A DNA stretch of 64,000 nt from Rhizomicrobium sp. (GCA_037200385.1 JBBCGL010000001.1:310001-374000); one strand, 5' to 3'. Positions 53,620 through 63,829 are shown, numbered from the stretch's first letter. Notes: generated by a model from the sequence alone, not told the origin. Numbers and translations: made by a program.

Positions 53620-55062
53620 GTGGGATTTGGACAGCAGCTCAGGGTGAGGCGCAGCGCCGACGTGCGGGTGCTGAACGCGCAACTCGACCTCGTCGCCTCC
53701 GCGATGCGCACGACGCGGTTCACCTCGCCGCTCTGGGCCCTCGCGCTCGCCTGGCTCGGGTCGGACAGCTTCGGCTATCTCGGTCAGCGTCCGTTCGCCG
53801 AGGCGATCCTGCTGCCCTGCGTCGTGTCGATCACGATGTTCCTCGCCTCGAACATCGTCTCCTTCTACCAGATGACCACGGCGGGCCAGACCGACTACGA
53901 AGCGGTGCGCCCCTGGTTCGCGCGCATGACGGTGCTGCAGGTCGTGATCAGCACGATCTGGGGCCTGGTGCCCTGGCTGCTGTGGGATCCGGCCAGCCAG
54001 ATCAACCATATCTTCCTCGCCGGCGCGACGATCGCGATGCTCTCGACCCTGATCGTCAGCCGCGCGACCCATATGGACATGTTCATCGCCTGCCTGGCGC
54101 CGATCTCGGCGGTGGCGGCGCTGCGCTTCGCGTTCGGTGGCTCGATGCTCGACTACGGCACCGCGCTCGTCATCCCGGGCTTCGCGGCGCAGCTCTTCTT
54201 CGACGGCCGCCGCCTGGCGCGCCGCGTCGACGAGGACGCCCGCCTGCGCTTCCAGGTCGAGGATCTGGCGCGCGAGTTGGAGGAGACCCGCGACGAAGCC
54301 CTGCGCAAGCGCTTCGAGGCGGAGACCGCGAACGCGTCGAAGACCGCGTTCCTCGCCAATATGAGCCACGAACTGCGCACGCCGTTGAATGCCATCCTCG
54401 GCTTCTCGGAGATCATCGCGCAGGAATGCTTCGGCCCCGTCGGCTCGGCGCGCTACAAGGAATATGCCGGCGACATCCATTCCTCGGGCGCCCATCTGCT
54501 CAGCCTGATCAACGACCTGCTCGACGTCGCCAAGATCGAGGCCGGCAAGATGGAGATCGCGCCGCATCCGCTGGACGCGCGCCGCACCTTCGACATCGCG
54601 CTCAAGCTGATCGGTGCCAAGGCGCGCGAGCGCCAGCAGACGCTGGGCATCGAGATCGACGCATCCTGCCCGCCGCTCTATGCCGACGAGCGCGCCTTGA
54701 AGCAGATCCTGATCAACCTGTGCTCCAACGCGGTGAAGTTCACGCCCGAGGGCGGCCGCATCATGGTCCGCGCCGAGCTCGCGCGCTGTGGCGGTTTCCA
54801 GATCAGCGTCCAGGACAACGGCCCGGGCATCCCGCGCGAGAAGCTCGACAAGATCTTCACGCCGTTCAGCCAGGTCGACAACCGCTACGACCGCCAGGCC
54901 GGCGGCACGGGCCTCGGCCTCGCGCTGGTGCGCGGCCTCGCCGAGTTGCATGGCGGCCGCGCCTGGCTGGAAAGCGAACCCGGCAAGGGCTGCTGCGCCT
55001 ATGTCGTGCTCCCGGCAAGCCTGCCGGATCTCAAGACCGAGAGCGAAGCGGCGGCGGCGTAA
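53620..55062 (+). CDS. Membrane histidine kinase, PdhS-like, second of the pair
   Basis: A 480-aa protein from GTG 53620, with AGGG about 10 nt upstream. Several helices (about 35-195) form the sensor, then a short coiled coil and HisKA with His250 in the same FLANMSHELRTPLNAILGFS block, NLCSNAVKFTPEGGR, DNGPGIPREK and GGTGLGLALVRGL. The cores of the two kinases are strongly similar while the sensor parts diverge, which fits duplication with new inputs. A palindrome separates it from the convergent gene. Confidence 0.92.
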   Translation: MGFGQQLRVRRSADVRVLNAQLDLVASAMRTTRFTSPLWALALAWLGSDSFGYLGQRPFAEAILLPCVVSITMFLASNIVSFYQMTTAGQTDYEAVRPWFARMTVLQVVISTIWGLVPWLLWDPASQINHIFLAGATIAMLSTLIVSRATHMDMFIACLAPISAVAALRFAFGGSMLDYGTALVIPGFAAQLFFDGRRLARRVDEDARLRFQVEDLARELEETRDEALRKRFEAETANASKTAFLANMSHELRTPLNAILGFSEIIAQECFGPVGSARYKEYAGDIHSSGAHLLSLINDLLDVAKIEAGKMEIAPHPLDARRTFDIALKLIGAKARERQQTLGIEIDASCPPLYADERALKQILINLCSNAVKFTPEGGRIMVRAELARCGGFQISVQDNGPGIPREKLDKIFTPFSQVDNRYDRQAGGTGLGLALVRGLAELHGGRAWLESEPGKGCCAYVVLPASLPDLKTESEAAAA

Positions 55063-55067
55063 CGTGC

Positions 55068-55202
55068 TTGTCATCCCCGGCGAGCACGAGCGCTAGCGAG
55101 TGCGAGGGAAGGGGACCCAGGTAGGAAACACCGTCACGGTATTTCCTACCTGGGTCCCCTTCCCCTCACGCCGTTGCGCGGCGTTCGGCCGGGGATGACA
55201 AC
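55068..55202. repeat. Long intergenic palindrome, GTCATCCCCGGC family, copy 3
   Basis: The outer arms TTGTCATCCCCGG and CCGGGGATGACAA are exact; the inner arms GGGAAGGGGACCCAGGTAGG and CCTACCTGGGTCCCCTTCCC are exact. About 135 bp between convergent stops; probable bidirectional terminator. Confidence 0.88.
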
Positions 55203-55205
55203 GCG

Positions 55206-56639
55206 CTACCCCGGCTCGATATCCGTGAAGATCGCGCTCGGATGCAGGCGCAGGAAGGCCGACACCAGCACCTGCTTCTCCCCCGGCACGGGCTTCTTCA
55301 GCGCGATCCAGTCCTCGACCTCCGCCGCCGTCGCACCGGTCGCCGCGGCAAGCGCCGCGCCCGTCAGCCCGCCACTCTTCAATGCCGCGTCCAGTCCGAC
55401 CGCCCAGCGCGGCGGCGGCCCGCCCGGATTGATCTTGAAGGTGTTCTCGCCCACCTCGCGCATCCACTGCGTCACGCGGTCCGACAGATAGCCGCCCGTG
55501 ATGCCGAGGAACGAGATGAGATAGGGGCTCATATTGGCCTGCGCGCTCGGTGCCGAGCTCTGCGTCATCGCCAGCATGCCGGCGGCCGCGAAGAAGAACA
55601 GCGCGAACGCCACGCCCGCGCCCAGCCCGATGCGGAACAGGATGTCCCAGAAGCCGCGTCCCTCGGGGTCCTTGAGGAAATCCTGGCTGATATAGATCAG
55701 GCTCCCCAGGATGCCCATGAAGATCGCCAGGGTGAGGACCAGCATCATCTTGGGCAGCAGAACGATGTGATAGGCGTTCTCCCCGACCAGCGTCTTGAAC
55801 GAGAAGAAGTCCTCGCACAGATTCCAATAGGCCGGATTGGAGAGCGCCGATCCCTTGGGCGCGATCTCCTCGTCGAGATCCTTGTTGCGCGTGTCGAGCG
55901 CGCTCTCCTGCGCCTTCAGCGACGCCAGCCGGGCGGTGTCGGCGTCGTATTCCGAATGCGCCTTGCGATAGACCTCGAAGCTCGCATAGATCTGTGTCTT
56001 GAACTCTGTGAGCGCCTTGCGGGCCGTCTCCGCCTGCGGCGACGCGTCGGCCTCGCCCAGCTCGGAATAATAGGTTGCGAGATAACCGGTCACCACGCTG
56101 TCGAAATCGAGGATCTCCAGTTGCGCCGTCGCGGGCGGCGGCGCGGACGGGCCGGATCCGCCGGTCGCGGCGAGGGCTGGGGGCGAAACGCCCGGCGGCG
56201 GCGCGAAGGGGCGCAGCTTCAGCGGCGGCAGGATATAGGCCGTGTCGTTCTGGTTGATGAAGGTGGTGACGTCGTCGGCGCTGCTCGTCATCCGCGCCAG
56301 CGCGCCGCGCGAGTCGACATCGGCCGTGCCCAGCGCGTCCTCGACCGCCTTCTGCTTCTTCGAGATGACGTCGAGCTGCGAATAGTAGTACTCGACCGAC
56401 GCCACGTCCTGGCGGATCGCGCCGATGGTCGACTTGGTCGTCGAGAGGTCCGGCGCCGCCATCGCGTTCTGCAACTGCTCGGCCGTGAGCACGAACAGCA
56501 GCACCGCGCCCGTCGCCGAGAACGCCGCGATCAGGAACAGCCCGATCAGCACGCGCCGGATTTGCGGCGCCAGGGCATTCAGCGACCGGAACACGGCGTT
56601 CTGTGTCGGATGCTCTGCGGCGTAGGACGTGTTCGCCAT
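55206..56639 (-). CDS. Membrane protein of unknown family, paralog 1
   Basis: A 477-aa protein. Helix at about 28-52, then a long soluble part (about 55-285) with heptad-like charged segments and a Pro/Ala-rich stretch near 130-165. Two or three helices follow at about 290-375 (IVLLPKMMLVLTLAIFMGIL, FALFFFAAAGMLAMTQ). Then a conserved block with MSPYLISFLGITGGYLSDRV and MREVGENTFKI, and a C-terminal domain to 477 that shares ATGATAAEVEDW-like sequence with the neighbour. I do not recognise the family. It is 67 bp downstream of paralog 2. Confidence 0.82.
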   Translation of the reverse strand: MANTSYAAEHPTQNAVFRSLNALAPQIRRVLIGLFLIAAFSATGAVLLFVLTAEQLQNAMAAPDLSTTKSTIGAIRQDVASVEYYYSQLDVISKKQKAVEDALGTADVDSRGALARMTSSADDVTTFINQNDTAYILPPLKLRPFAPPPGVSPPALAATGGSGPSAPPPATAQLEILDFDSVVTGYLATYYSELGEADASPQAETARKALTEFKTQIYASFEVYRKAHSEYDADTARLASLKAQESALDTRNKDLDEEIAPKGSALSNPAYWNLCEDFFSFKTLVGENAYHIVLLPKMMLVLTLAIFMGILGSLIYISQDFLKDPEGRGFWDILFRIGLGAGVAFALFFFAAAGMLAMTQSSAPSAQANMSPYLISFLGITGGYLSDRVTQWMREVGENTFKINPGGPPPRWAVGLDAALKSGGLTGAALAAATGATAAEVEDWIALKKPVPGEKQVLVSAFLRLHPSAIFTDIEPG

Positions 56640-56706
56640 GTCGCTTGCCTTTCCATTCCGGGCAAATCTTCAACAGCAACGCCGGGCTTCCCATGTCGAT
56701 GGGCTC

Positions 56707-58017
56707 TCAGGGCGGCACATCGGTGAACAGGGTGTTCGGACGGACGCGCAGATAATAGGCGAGCGCCTTCTGCGCCGCGCTCGGCACCTGCTTGGTCAGG
56801 GCCTGCCAGTCGTCGAGGTCGCTGACGGTCTCGCCGATCGCCGCGGCGAGGGTCTGCGATGTCAGGTTCTGGCGTGCCATCTCGGCTTTCAGCCCCACCG
56901 CCCAGCGGGCGGGCTCCTCCGCGCTTTTCAGGCTGAAGGTGTTTTCCCCGATCTCGCGCATCCAGGCGGTGACGCGATCCGACAGGTAACCCGCCGTGAT
57001 GCCGAGGAACGAGATGAGATAGGGGCTCATCGCATGGTCGCCGCTCTGACTGGCGGAGTTTTGCGACATCGCCAGCACGCCGGCGGCGGAGAAGAAGAAC
57101 AGGGCCAGCGCCACGGCGGCGCCCAATCCGATCCGCGACAGCATCTCGCCCGTCGTCGCGAAGCATTTTTCGAGCACCACCCGGCGCGTCAGGTGGATCA
57201 GGCTGCCCAGCATGCCCATGAAGATCGCCAGCAGGAGGACCAGCATGGCGTTGGGCAGCCAGACGACCTTGAAGACCGATGTCCCGAACACTTCGTACGC
57301 GCGGAAGTCTTCGAGAACGCCGGCGTACTGATCGTTCTTGAACAGGGTAGGAAGGTCCGGCAGCGGCGTGGCAAGCTCCTTTTCCCGCCCGGTCGCCAGT
57401 TGCGAACTGTTGTAGTCCTGGCGCCACTGCGCATCGGCCGTGTTGAAACTGTCGATGGCGGGGGCCAGCGCCACCCGGACTTCGCGGCTGAAGCTGTCGA
57501 CTTGGGCACCCGGGATGTTCCCACCCGCCGCCTTGGCGATCAGGTCGTTCAGCATGCCATCCAGGCGGTCCTGGACCGAACGGCTGAAGCCGCTGGTGCC
57601 TGTGTCCGAAGGAAGCGCGATGCCGATCTTCGCCAGATCGGGATAGCGGAGCAGGATCGCGGCGACCTGATGTTCGGCGCTTCGTTCCGCGGCCGAGATT
57701 TTTGTCACGGCGGCGCGCATCTCGGCGTCGAAGCCGGCCAGCTTGTCGTGCGTGCTGTCGAGTTCGGCGGCGCGGCTGGCCTGCAGCTTTTCGCGGCCAT
57801 CCAGGGTGGCGACGTCCTCGCGGACCTTGCCGATCGTCACGCCCTTGGCGACATCCGGCGGCAGCCCTTCGATCGAATGCTGGAGCTGGAGCGCCGAGAT
57901 GAGGATCAGCACCATGCCGAAGACGACGAGGAAGAACGCCGCAAGGATCGATCCGGCGACGATCCAGCGCAGATCCGAGATATGTAAGTTGTTCGCAGTA
58001 TTCGGTGCAGCGCTCAC
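56707..58017 (-). CDS. Membrane protein of unknown family, paralog 2
   Basis: A 436-aa protein from GTG 58017 with GGGGG 5 nt upstream; the frame is open further up but crosses the promoter. Helix at about 18-42, a soluble coiled-coil-like part (about 45-245), helices at about 255-340 (MLVLLLAIFMGMLGSLIHLT), then the block MSPYLISFLGITAGYLSDRV and MREIGENTFSL shared with paralog 1, and a C-terminal domain of about 60 residues (SQTLAAAIGETVSDLDDW). Same architecture as its neighbour. Function unknown. Confidence 0.82.
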   Translation of the reverse strand: MSAAPNTANNLHISDLRWIVAGSILAAFFLVVFGMVLILISALQLQHSIEGLPPDVAKGVTIGKVREDVATLDGREKLQASRAAELDSTHDKLAGFDAEMRAAVTKISAAERSAEHQVAAILLRYPDLAKIGIALPSDTGTSGFSRSVQDRLDGMLNDLIAKAAGGNIPGAQVDSFSREVRVALAPAIDSFNTADAQWRQDYNSSQLATGREKELATPLPDLPTLFKNDQYAGVLEDFRAYEVFGTSVFKVVWLPNAMLVLLLAIFMGMLGSLIHLTRRVVLEKCFATTGEMLSRIGLGAAVALALFFFSAAGVLAMSQNSASQSGDHAMSPYLISFLGITAGYLSDRVTAWMREIGENTFSLKSAEEPARWAVGLKAEMARQNLTSQTLAAAIGETVSDLDDWQALTKQVPSAAQKALAYYLRVRPNTLFTDVPP

Positions 58018-58048
58018 CCCAGCCCCCGCCTTCGCGCGGCGCGAGACT

Positions 58049-58068
58049 ATTATACTTCCCGAAGTATA
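58049..58068 (-). promoter_or_regulatory. Promoter -10 with overlapping operator-like palindrome
   Basis: A perfect inverted repeat TATACTTC-CC-GAAGTATA (58051-58068) overlaps TATAAT on the minus strand (58049-58054), about 30 bp before the GTG of paralog 2. A repressor bound here would block the promoter. The regulator is not identifiable. Confidence 0.5.
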
Positions 58069-58163
58069 GGCAATGTATTCGCCGGCCGTCTGGCGGCCGC
58101 CAATGGAGTCCGGACCCGGAAGCCAGCTGTCGCTCCCGGTCCGGGCTTCCCGTCGGTCCAAAC

Positions 58164-58196
58164 AAAAAGGGCGCGGCACATGCGCGCCGCGCCCTT
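58164..58196 (-). terminator. Intrinsic terminator of glnBA
   Basis: On the minus strand an 11-bp stem AAGGGCGCGGC / GCCGCGCCCTT with an 8-nt loop is followed by TTTTTGTTT. It lies 20 bp after the glnA stop. Confidence 0.92.
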
Positions 58197-58215
58197 CCTG
58201 CGATCGTGCGGCCGG

Positions 58216-59637
<1,422 letters not shown>

Positions 59638-59688
59638 GACTTACGTATTCCCCTTCAAGAGATTGAACCTAAACCCGGTATGGATTCT

Positions 59689-60045
<357 letters not shown>

Positions 60046-60071
60046 TCAACCGGCCGCAGCGTTAACGATTT

Positions 60072-60087
60072 AGCAGGACTCGTGCCG
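60072..60087 (-). promoter_or_regulatory. Sigma-54-type promoter of glnBA
   Basis: On the minus strand CGGCACGAGTCCTGCT matches the -24/-12 pattern (GG, ten bases, GC) of sigma-54 promoters, about 45 bp before glnB. Activation by NtrC is expected from other glnBA operons; an NtrC site was not identified. Confidence 0.6.
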
Positions 60088-60196
60088 GTTTTCGCGTAAA
60101 AATCGTATAGGAGATTCAATGGGTTGTGGACGGCCTCTCGCCGCCGCTGAAGCGGCCGCCTAAATTCACGGCCGAATGCCTATTTTTTCACCGTCA

Positions 60197-60217
60197 TGGC
60201 CGCCCTCGTGGCGGCCA
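60197..60217. repeat. Isolated hairpin upstream of the 58-residue gene
   Basis: Perfect 8-bp arms TGGCCGCC and GGCGGCCA with a 5-nt loop. No U-run on either strand, so not a clear terminator. Confidence 0.45.
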
Positions 60218-60279
60218 CCCATGAACACCGTTATGAAGGAACTGCGCGGTACCGAAACTGTTGGCAAACAGGCTAAGCG

Positions 60280-60456
60280 ATGAAGAAGACTCGAGCACGA
60301 ACCAAGCCCCGTACTTCTGGCAAGGCCCATGAGACGCATGCACTCAAGACGGCCGAATATTTCGCGGATCGGCGAGGGCGGGCCGACTTTCGCGCCTTCG
60401 ATCGCATCATGGGCCGCAAGCGCGGCGAGAAGCCGCGCGAGGGCGACGAGGCGTGA
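60280..60456 (+). CDS. Small basic protein, 58 aa
   Basis: ATG 60280 to TGA 60454-60456. A Lys/Arg/Thr-rich start (MKKTRARTKPRTSGK), a middle segment HALKTAEYFADRRGRADF, then AFDRIMGRKRGEKPREGDE. Highly charged, no membrane segment. The middle and end look like small antitoxin-type or DNA-associated proteins, but I cannot name a family. Weak ribosome site. It lies 66 bp before the GIY-YIG-like gene on the same strand. Confidence 0.5.
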   Translation: MKKTRARTKPRTSGKAHETHALKTAEYFADRRGRADFRAFDRIMGRKRGEKPREGDEA

Positions 60457-60522
60457 CGACATTCACATGCGTGCTGGAATTGGTGGTTGGAAGCCTCCGC
60501 AATCGACGCGATAGGGTTTCGA

Positions 60523-61230
60523 ATGAATGACTACAAATACAAGGGCATTCCTTTGTCGCCGAGCATCGCGGCCGAGCTGGCACTCGAATTCGTTAGCTCA
60601 TCGAGAAATCCGGTAAAGCGCGATGACATATTGAAATTTGTCGTTCAAAAGCACGTTAGCTCGGCTGGCACGGCAGCCAACGACGCGGAGGCAACTTTAA
60701 AAAAGGCTCTAAGTTCGCTGGTGACAGACGGAAGGTTGGTCCGTCCGTCGGTCGGCTGGTACCGAGTTGGTCAAAGCACGTTAGCTGGTGAAGAACTCGA
60801 CAATTCCGCATTGGCAACTCTCGATGAAGCTGTCGGCGGCGATGGGGAGCAGCTTCCGCCACGCCACAAACTCGGATCGGGAGCCGAGTCTGTCTATCTT
60901 TATTATCAATCTTCCGACGAACGACTGGCTCGTCTTGAAGGTCGGGACCATTGGCCATGTAAGATTGGGTTCACGGCCGGACTTGTGACCACCCGTATCC
61001 TTTCGCAAGGGGCCCTTACTAGCATCGCAGTCGCTCCGATAGTTGGCCTTGTAATAGCTACAGATGACGGACGAATGTTGGAGCGAGCGATTCACGCCGC
61101 CCTTGATCAAGCCGGCACGCGAATTGACGAGGGCTTCGGGACAGAGTGGTTTCAGACATCGCCGGAAAGAGTTGTTTCTTGGTATGAAAGCTATCGCAAG
61201 ATCGTCGATGGATTAAAGATCGCAGGCTAG
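60523..61230 (+). CDS. GIY-YIG/T5orf172-like protein with N-terminal helical domain
   Basis: A 235-aa protein from ATG 60523 with AGGG upstream. The N-terminal part (1-85) looks like a winged-helix domain (RDDILKFVVQKHV, TLKKALSSLVTDGRLVR, GWYRVG). The C-terminal part (about 130-235) has VYLYYQ, WPCKIGFTAG, an Arg in TRILSQGA, LERAIHAALDQAG and GFGTEWFQTSPERVVSWY, the order seen in T5orf172/GIY-YIG nucleases. Codon use is more AT-rich than its neighbours (AAA, TTA, AAT, GTT), suggesting recent transfer. Defence or homing roles are possible. Confidence 0.6.
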   Translation: MNDYKYKGIPLSPSIAAELALEFVSSSRNPVKRDDILKFVVQKHVSSAGTAANDAEATLKKALSSLVTDGRLVRPSVGWYRVGQSTLAGEELDNSALATLDEAVGGDGEQLPPRHKLGSGAESVYLYYQSSDERLARLEGRDHWPCKIGFTAGLVTTRILSQGALTSIAVAPIVGLVIATDDGRMLERAIHAALDQAGTRIDEGFGTEWFQTSPERVVSWYESYRKIVDGLKIAG

Positions 61231-61387
61231 CGAGCAGCACGGTGCTTGGAGCGCTGCGTGGCGGTGGTGGGCGAACATCGCGGTCCAATCCGATTTCTTC
61301 GTGCCTGCTTTCATCGGTGATGCCGGCAATCAGGTCATCGATATCGAAGGGAGTCTTCTCGTACATGCAAATGCGTGTTCGGCCCGC
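61231..61387. other. Junction between the lower-GC patch and the core genes
   Basis: No gene is convincing here. Composition shifts back to the GC-rich background by about 61,390. No terminal repeat or attachment-site duplication was recognised. Confidence 0.4.
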
Positions 61388-61978
61388 CTAAAACCCCATC
61401 CGCTTCAATTCCGCCTTCACCGCCGCGATGGTCTTGAAGCGGAAATGCTTGGTCTTCCCGTCGCGCCAGGTGCAGTCGCAATCGCCGCCGAAATGGGCGC
61501 TGACCGCCTTCAGGTAAGTAAGCTGCCCGCGCACCGCCGCGTCGTCGAAGATGCGCACCTCATAGAACGTGCCGCTGACGTCGTAATGCTCCGTGTTCCA
61601 GCTCAGGATGACGATCAGCTCCTGCGCCGGATCGCGGTCCGCATTGGCGAAACCAATGGCCTCGACCCGCGCCGCGCCGCCTTCCTCCTCGCCGGTGGTG
61701 ACGTCGATCTTGCGGTACGAACCATCCGCGGCCTTGTCCAGCATCACCACCAGACGATCCGTGCTGTCCTGCCCGCTCGGATGCATGTAGCTCGCGAAGA
61801 TCACCGGCCGCCCGTTCCAGCGCGCCTCCAGCGCGTCAGGTTCCGCGTCCGGCGCGACCGCCAGCACACGTTCGGCGAATTGCAGCGCCGTCTCGGCCGG
61901 CCCGCGCTGCCAGCCCGCGGCCGCGAAGGCTCCTCCGCAGAGCAGCGCCGTCGCGACCAGCGCGAAACGCCCGATCAC
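61388..61978 (-). CDS. Small secreted protein of unknown function
   Basis: A 196-aa protein from GTG 61978, overlapping the stop of the upstream amidohydrolase (GTGA). A signal peptide of about 20 residues (MIGRFALVATALLCGGAFA) and a mostly beta soluble domain with FASYMHPSGQDSTDRLVVML and IVILSWNTEHYDVSG. A Cys pair in GGDCDCTW could bind metal or form a disulfide. Unknown family; probably periplasmic. Confidence 0.78.
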   Translation of the reverse strand: MIGRFALVATALLCGGAFAAAGWQRGPAETALQFAERVLAVAPDAEPDALEARWNGRPVIFASYMHPSGQDSTDRLVVMLDKAADGSYRKIDVTTGEEEGGAARVEAIGFANADRDPAQELIVILSWNTEHYDVSGTFYEVRIFDDAAVRGQLTYLKAVSAHFGGDCDCTWRDGKTKHFRFKTIAAVKAELKRMGF

Positions 61979-63609
61979 CGCCCGTGCCGCAGCACCAGAC
62001 CCGCACGCGCGCCGGTCGACTGGTCGTCCAGCACATTGACCTGTCCGTTCACCAGCGTCGCCTTGTAGCCCCGCGCCTTCTGCGTGAAATGCGGCGCACC
62101 GCCCGGGAAGTTGTGCACGATATGCGGCTGCAGCTGCGTGAGCCGCTCCAGGTCGATCACGTTGACGTCCGCCCGCTTGCCCACCGCGAGCACGCCGCGA
62201 TCCTTCAGCCCCATGATCCGCGCCCCGTCCGAAGTCATCCGCTGGATGCCTTCCTCGAGCGAATAGACCGCGCGCTCCTTGACCCAGTATTTGAGAACGA
62301 ACGTCGCCCAGTCGGCATCGATGATCTGCGAGACATGCGCCCCCGCATCGCCCAGGCTCGGCAGCACATGCTTGGAGCTCGCAAACAGATCGCCCAGCTC
62401 GTCCATGTCCTGGCAGAACAGCCGATAGTTGAACAGCGCGCGGCCCTCCGTCTCGCGCGACAGCCGCAGGAACAACTCGACAAACGCCTCGCCGCGCACC
62501 GCCATCGCGTCCTTGACGCTCGCATCGCGCGGCGCCGTCAGGTTCGGCACGTCGGCGTCGCCGATATAATAAGTATGCTCAAGCGGCAGCCGCGTCTCGC
62601 CCTCCTCGATCAGCCGCGCCGCCATATGCGGATCGCGGATAGCCGCGACTCGTCCCGCGAAATCCATCGCGCGGACCTTGTCCCAGCTCTCGCCGCGGAA
62701 GGGCAGGGAGCATTGCAGCCCGAACATGAAGCCCGTGCCCTTCACCTGGCAGATCGCGGTGAGGTCGCGCCCCTCCGCCAGCTTGTCGATCCCTTCGGCC
62801 GAGCGGCGCCCATCGCCCTTGGCCGCGCCCACGCCATAGGAGAACAGGATGCGGCTGCCCGCTTCATCGCCGAGCACCTTGAGCACGTCGCCCGTCGCGC
62901 CGACCGCCTGCATCAGCGCCCCGCGCGCCGCAACCGCCTTGCCGATGGCGACCAGCTCCGACGGATCGGCGAAGGTGCCGGGGATCGAGCGCCCGTCCGG
63001 CGCCTTGTGGGGCGCGAAGCGGTTGGTCGAGAAGCCGACCGCGCCCGCATCCACCGCGCGCGCCACGATGTCGGCCATCTGCGCCGTCTCGGCGCCGCTT
63101 GCCTGGTCCTCGAAGGACCGCTCGCCCATCACGTAATAACGGACCGCGCTATGTCCCACGAGCCCGGCGACGTTGATGCCGGGCCGGAGCGTATCGAGCG
63201 TGTCGAGATAGCCGCCGTAATCCTCCCAGGTCCAGGGCAGCCCCGTCATGATCGCGCCGCGCGGAATGTCCTCCACCGACTCCATCATGCCGGCGAGGAA
63301 TTCGCGGTCCTTCGGCTTGCACGGCGCAAAGGTCACGCCGCAATTGCCCATCAGCGCCGTCGTCACGCCATGCCAGGAGATCGGCGTGAGGTCCGGGTCC
63401 CAGCCGATCTGTGCGTCGAGATGCGTGTGCAGGTCGATGAACCCCGGCGACACCATCGCGCCATCGGCATCGATCTCCCGCGCGCCTTTCGACGCGACGG
63501 TGCCGACCTCCGCGATCAGCCCGTCCTTGATCCCGACGTCGCCCGAAAAGGCCTTGGCCCCCGTGCCGTCGACGATCTTCCCGCCGCGAATGACGATGTC
63601 ATGCGCCAT
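61975..63609 (-). CDS. D-aminoacylase-type amidohydrolase
   Basis: A 544-aa metal-dependent amidohydrolase, GGAGG before the ATG. Metal motif DLHTHLDAQIGWDP, Cys in MGNCGVTFAPC, then VGHSAVRYYVMG and a C-terminal part with SLGDAGAHVSQIID and RGVLAVGKRADVNVID. Close to N-acyl-D-amino-acid deacylases; substrates could be N-acyl-D-amino acids or related amides. Coupled to the small secreted protein gene. Confidence 0.9.
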   Translation of the reverse strand: MAHDIVIRGGKIVDGTGAKAFSGDVGIKDGLIAEVGTVASKGAREIDADGAMVSPGFIDLHTHLDAQIGWDPDLTPISWHGVTTALMGNCGVTFAPCKPKDREFLAGMMESVEDIPRGAIMTGLPWTWEDYGGYLDTLDTLRPGINVAGLVGHSAVRYYVMGERSFEDQASGAETAQMADIVARAVDAGAVGFSTNRFAPHKAPDGRSIPGTFADPSELVAIGKAVAARGALMQAVGATGDVLKVLGDEAGSRILFSYGVGAAKGDGRRSAEGIDKLAEGRDLTAICQVKGTGFMFGLQCSLPFRGESWDKVRAMDFAGRVAAIRDPHMAARLIEEGETRLPLEHTYYIGDADVPNLTAPRDASVKDAMAVRGEAFVELFLRLSRETEGRALFNYRLFCQDMDELGDLFASSKHVLPSLGDAGAHVSQIIDADWATFVLKYWVKERAVYSLEEGIQRMTSDGARIMGLKDRGVLAVGKRADVNVIDLERLTQLQPHIVHNFPGGAPHFTQKARGYKATLVNGQVNVLDDQSTGARAGLVLRHGR

Positions 63610-63695
63610 GCTGTCCTCCCGATGTTATCTGCCGCGGATGCTAGGGCATCCGCGCACCAAGGCAACCTGTCGCTAGGGCAAGACACATCCAAAAC

Positions 63696-63809
63696 TGTCA
63701 TCCCGGCCAAGCCCGGCAAAGCCGGGCGCAGAGCCGGGACCCATCGTGCCGCTGGAGGAATGGGTCCCGGCTCTGCGCGACGCTGACGCATCGCTTGGCC
63801 GGGATGACA
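63696..63809. repeat. Long palindrome, GTCATCCCGGCC variant, in a divergent promoter region
   Basis: The outer arms TGTCATCCCGGCCAAGC and GCTTGGCCGGGATGACA are exact. The inner arms GCAGAGCCGGGACCCAT and ATGGGTCCCGGCTCTGC are exact, with a further CCCGGC/GCCGGG hairpin. It lies between the starts of the amidohydrolase and the aminotransferase, so it cannot act as their terminator. Confidence 0.85.
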
Positions 63810-63829
63810 TTCCATAGGATAGTTCTGCC

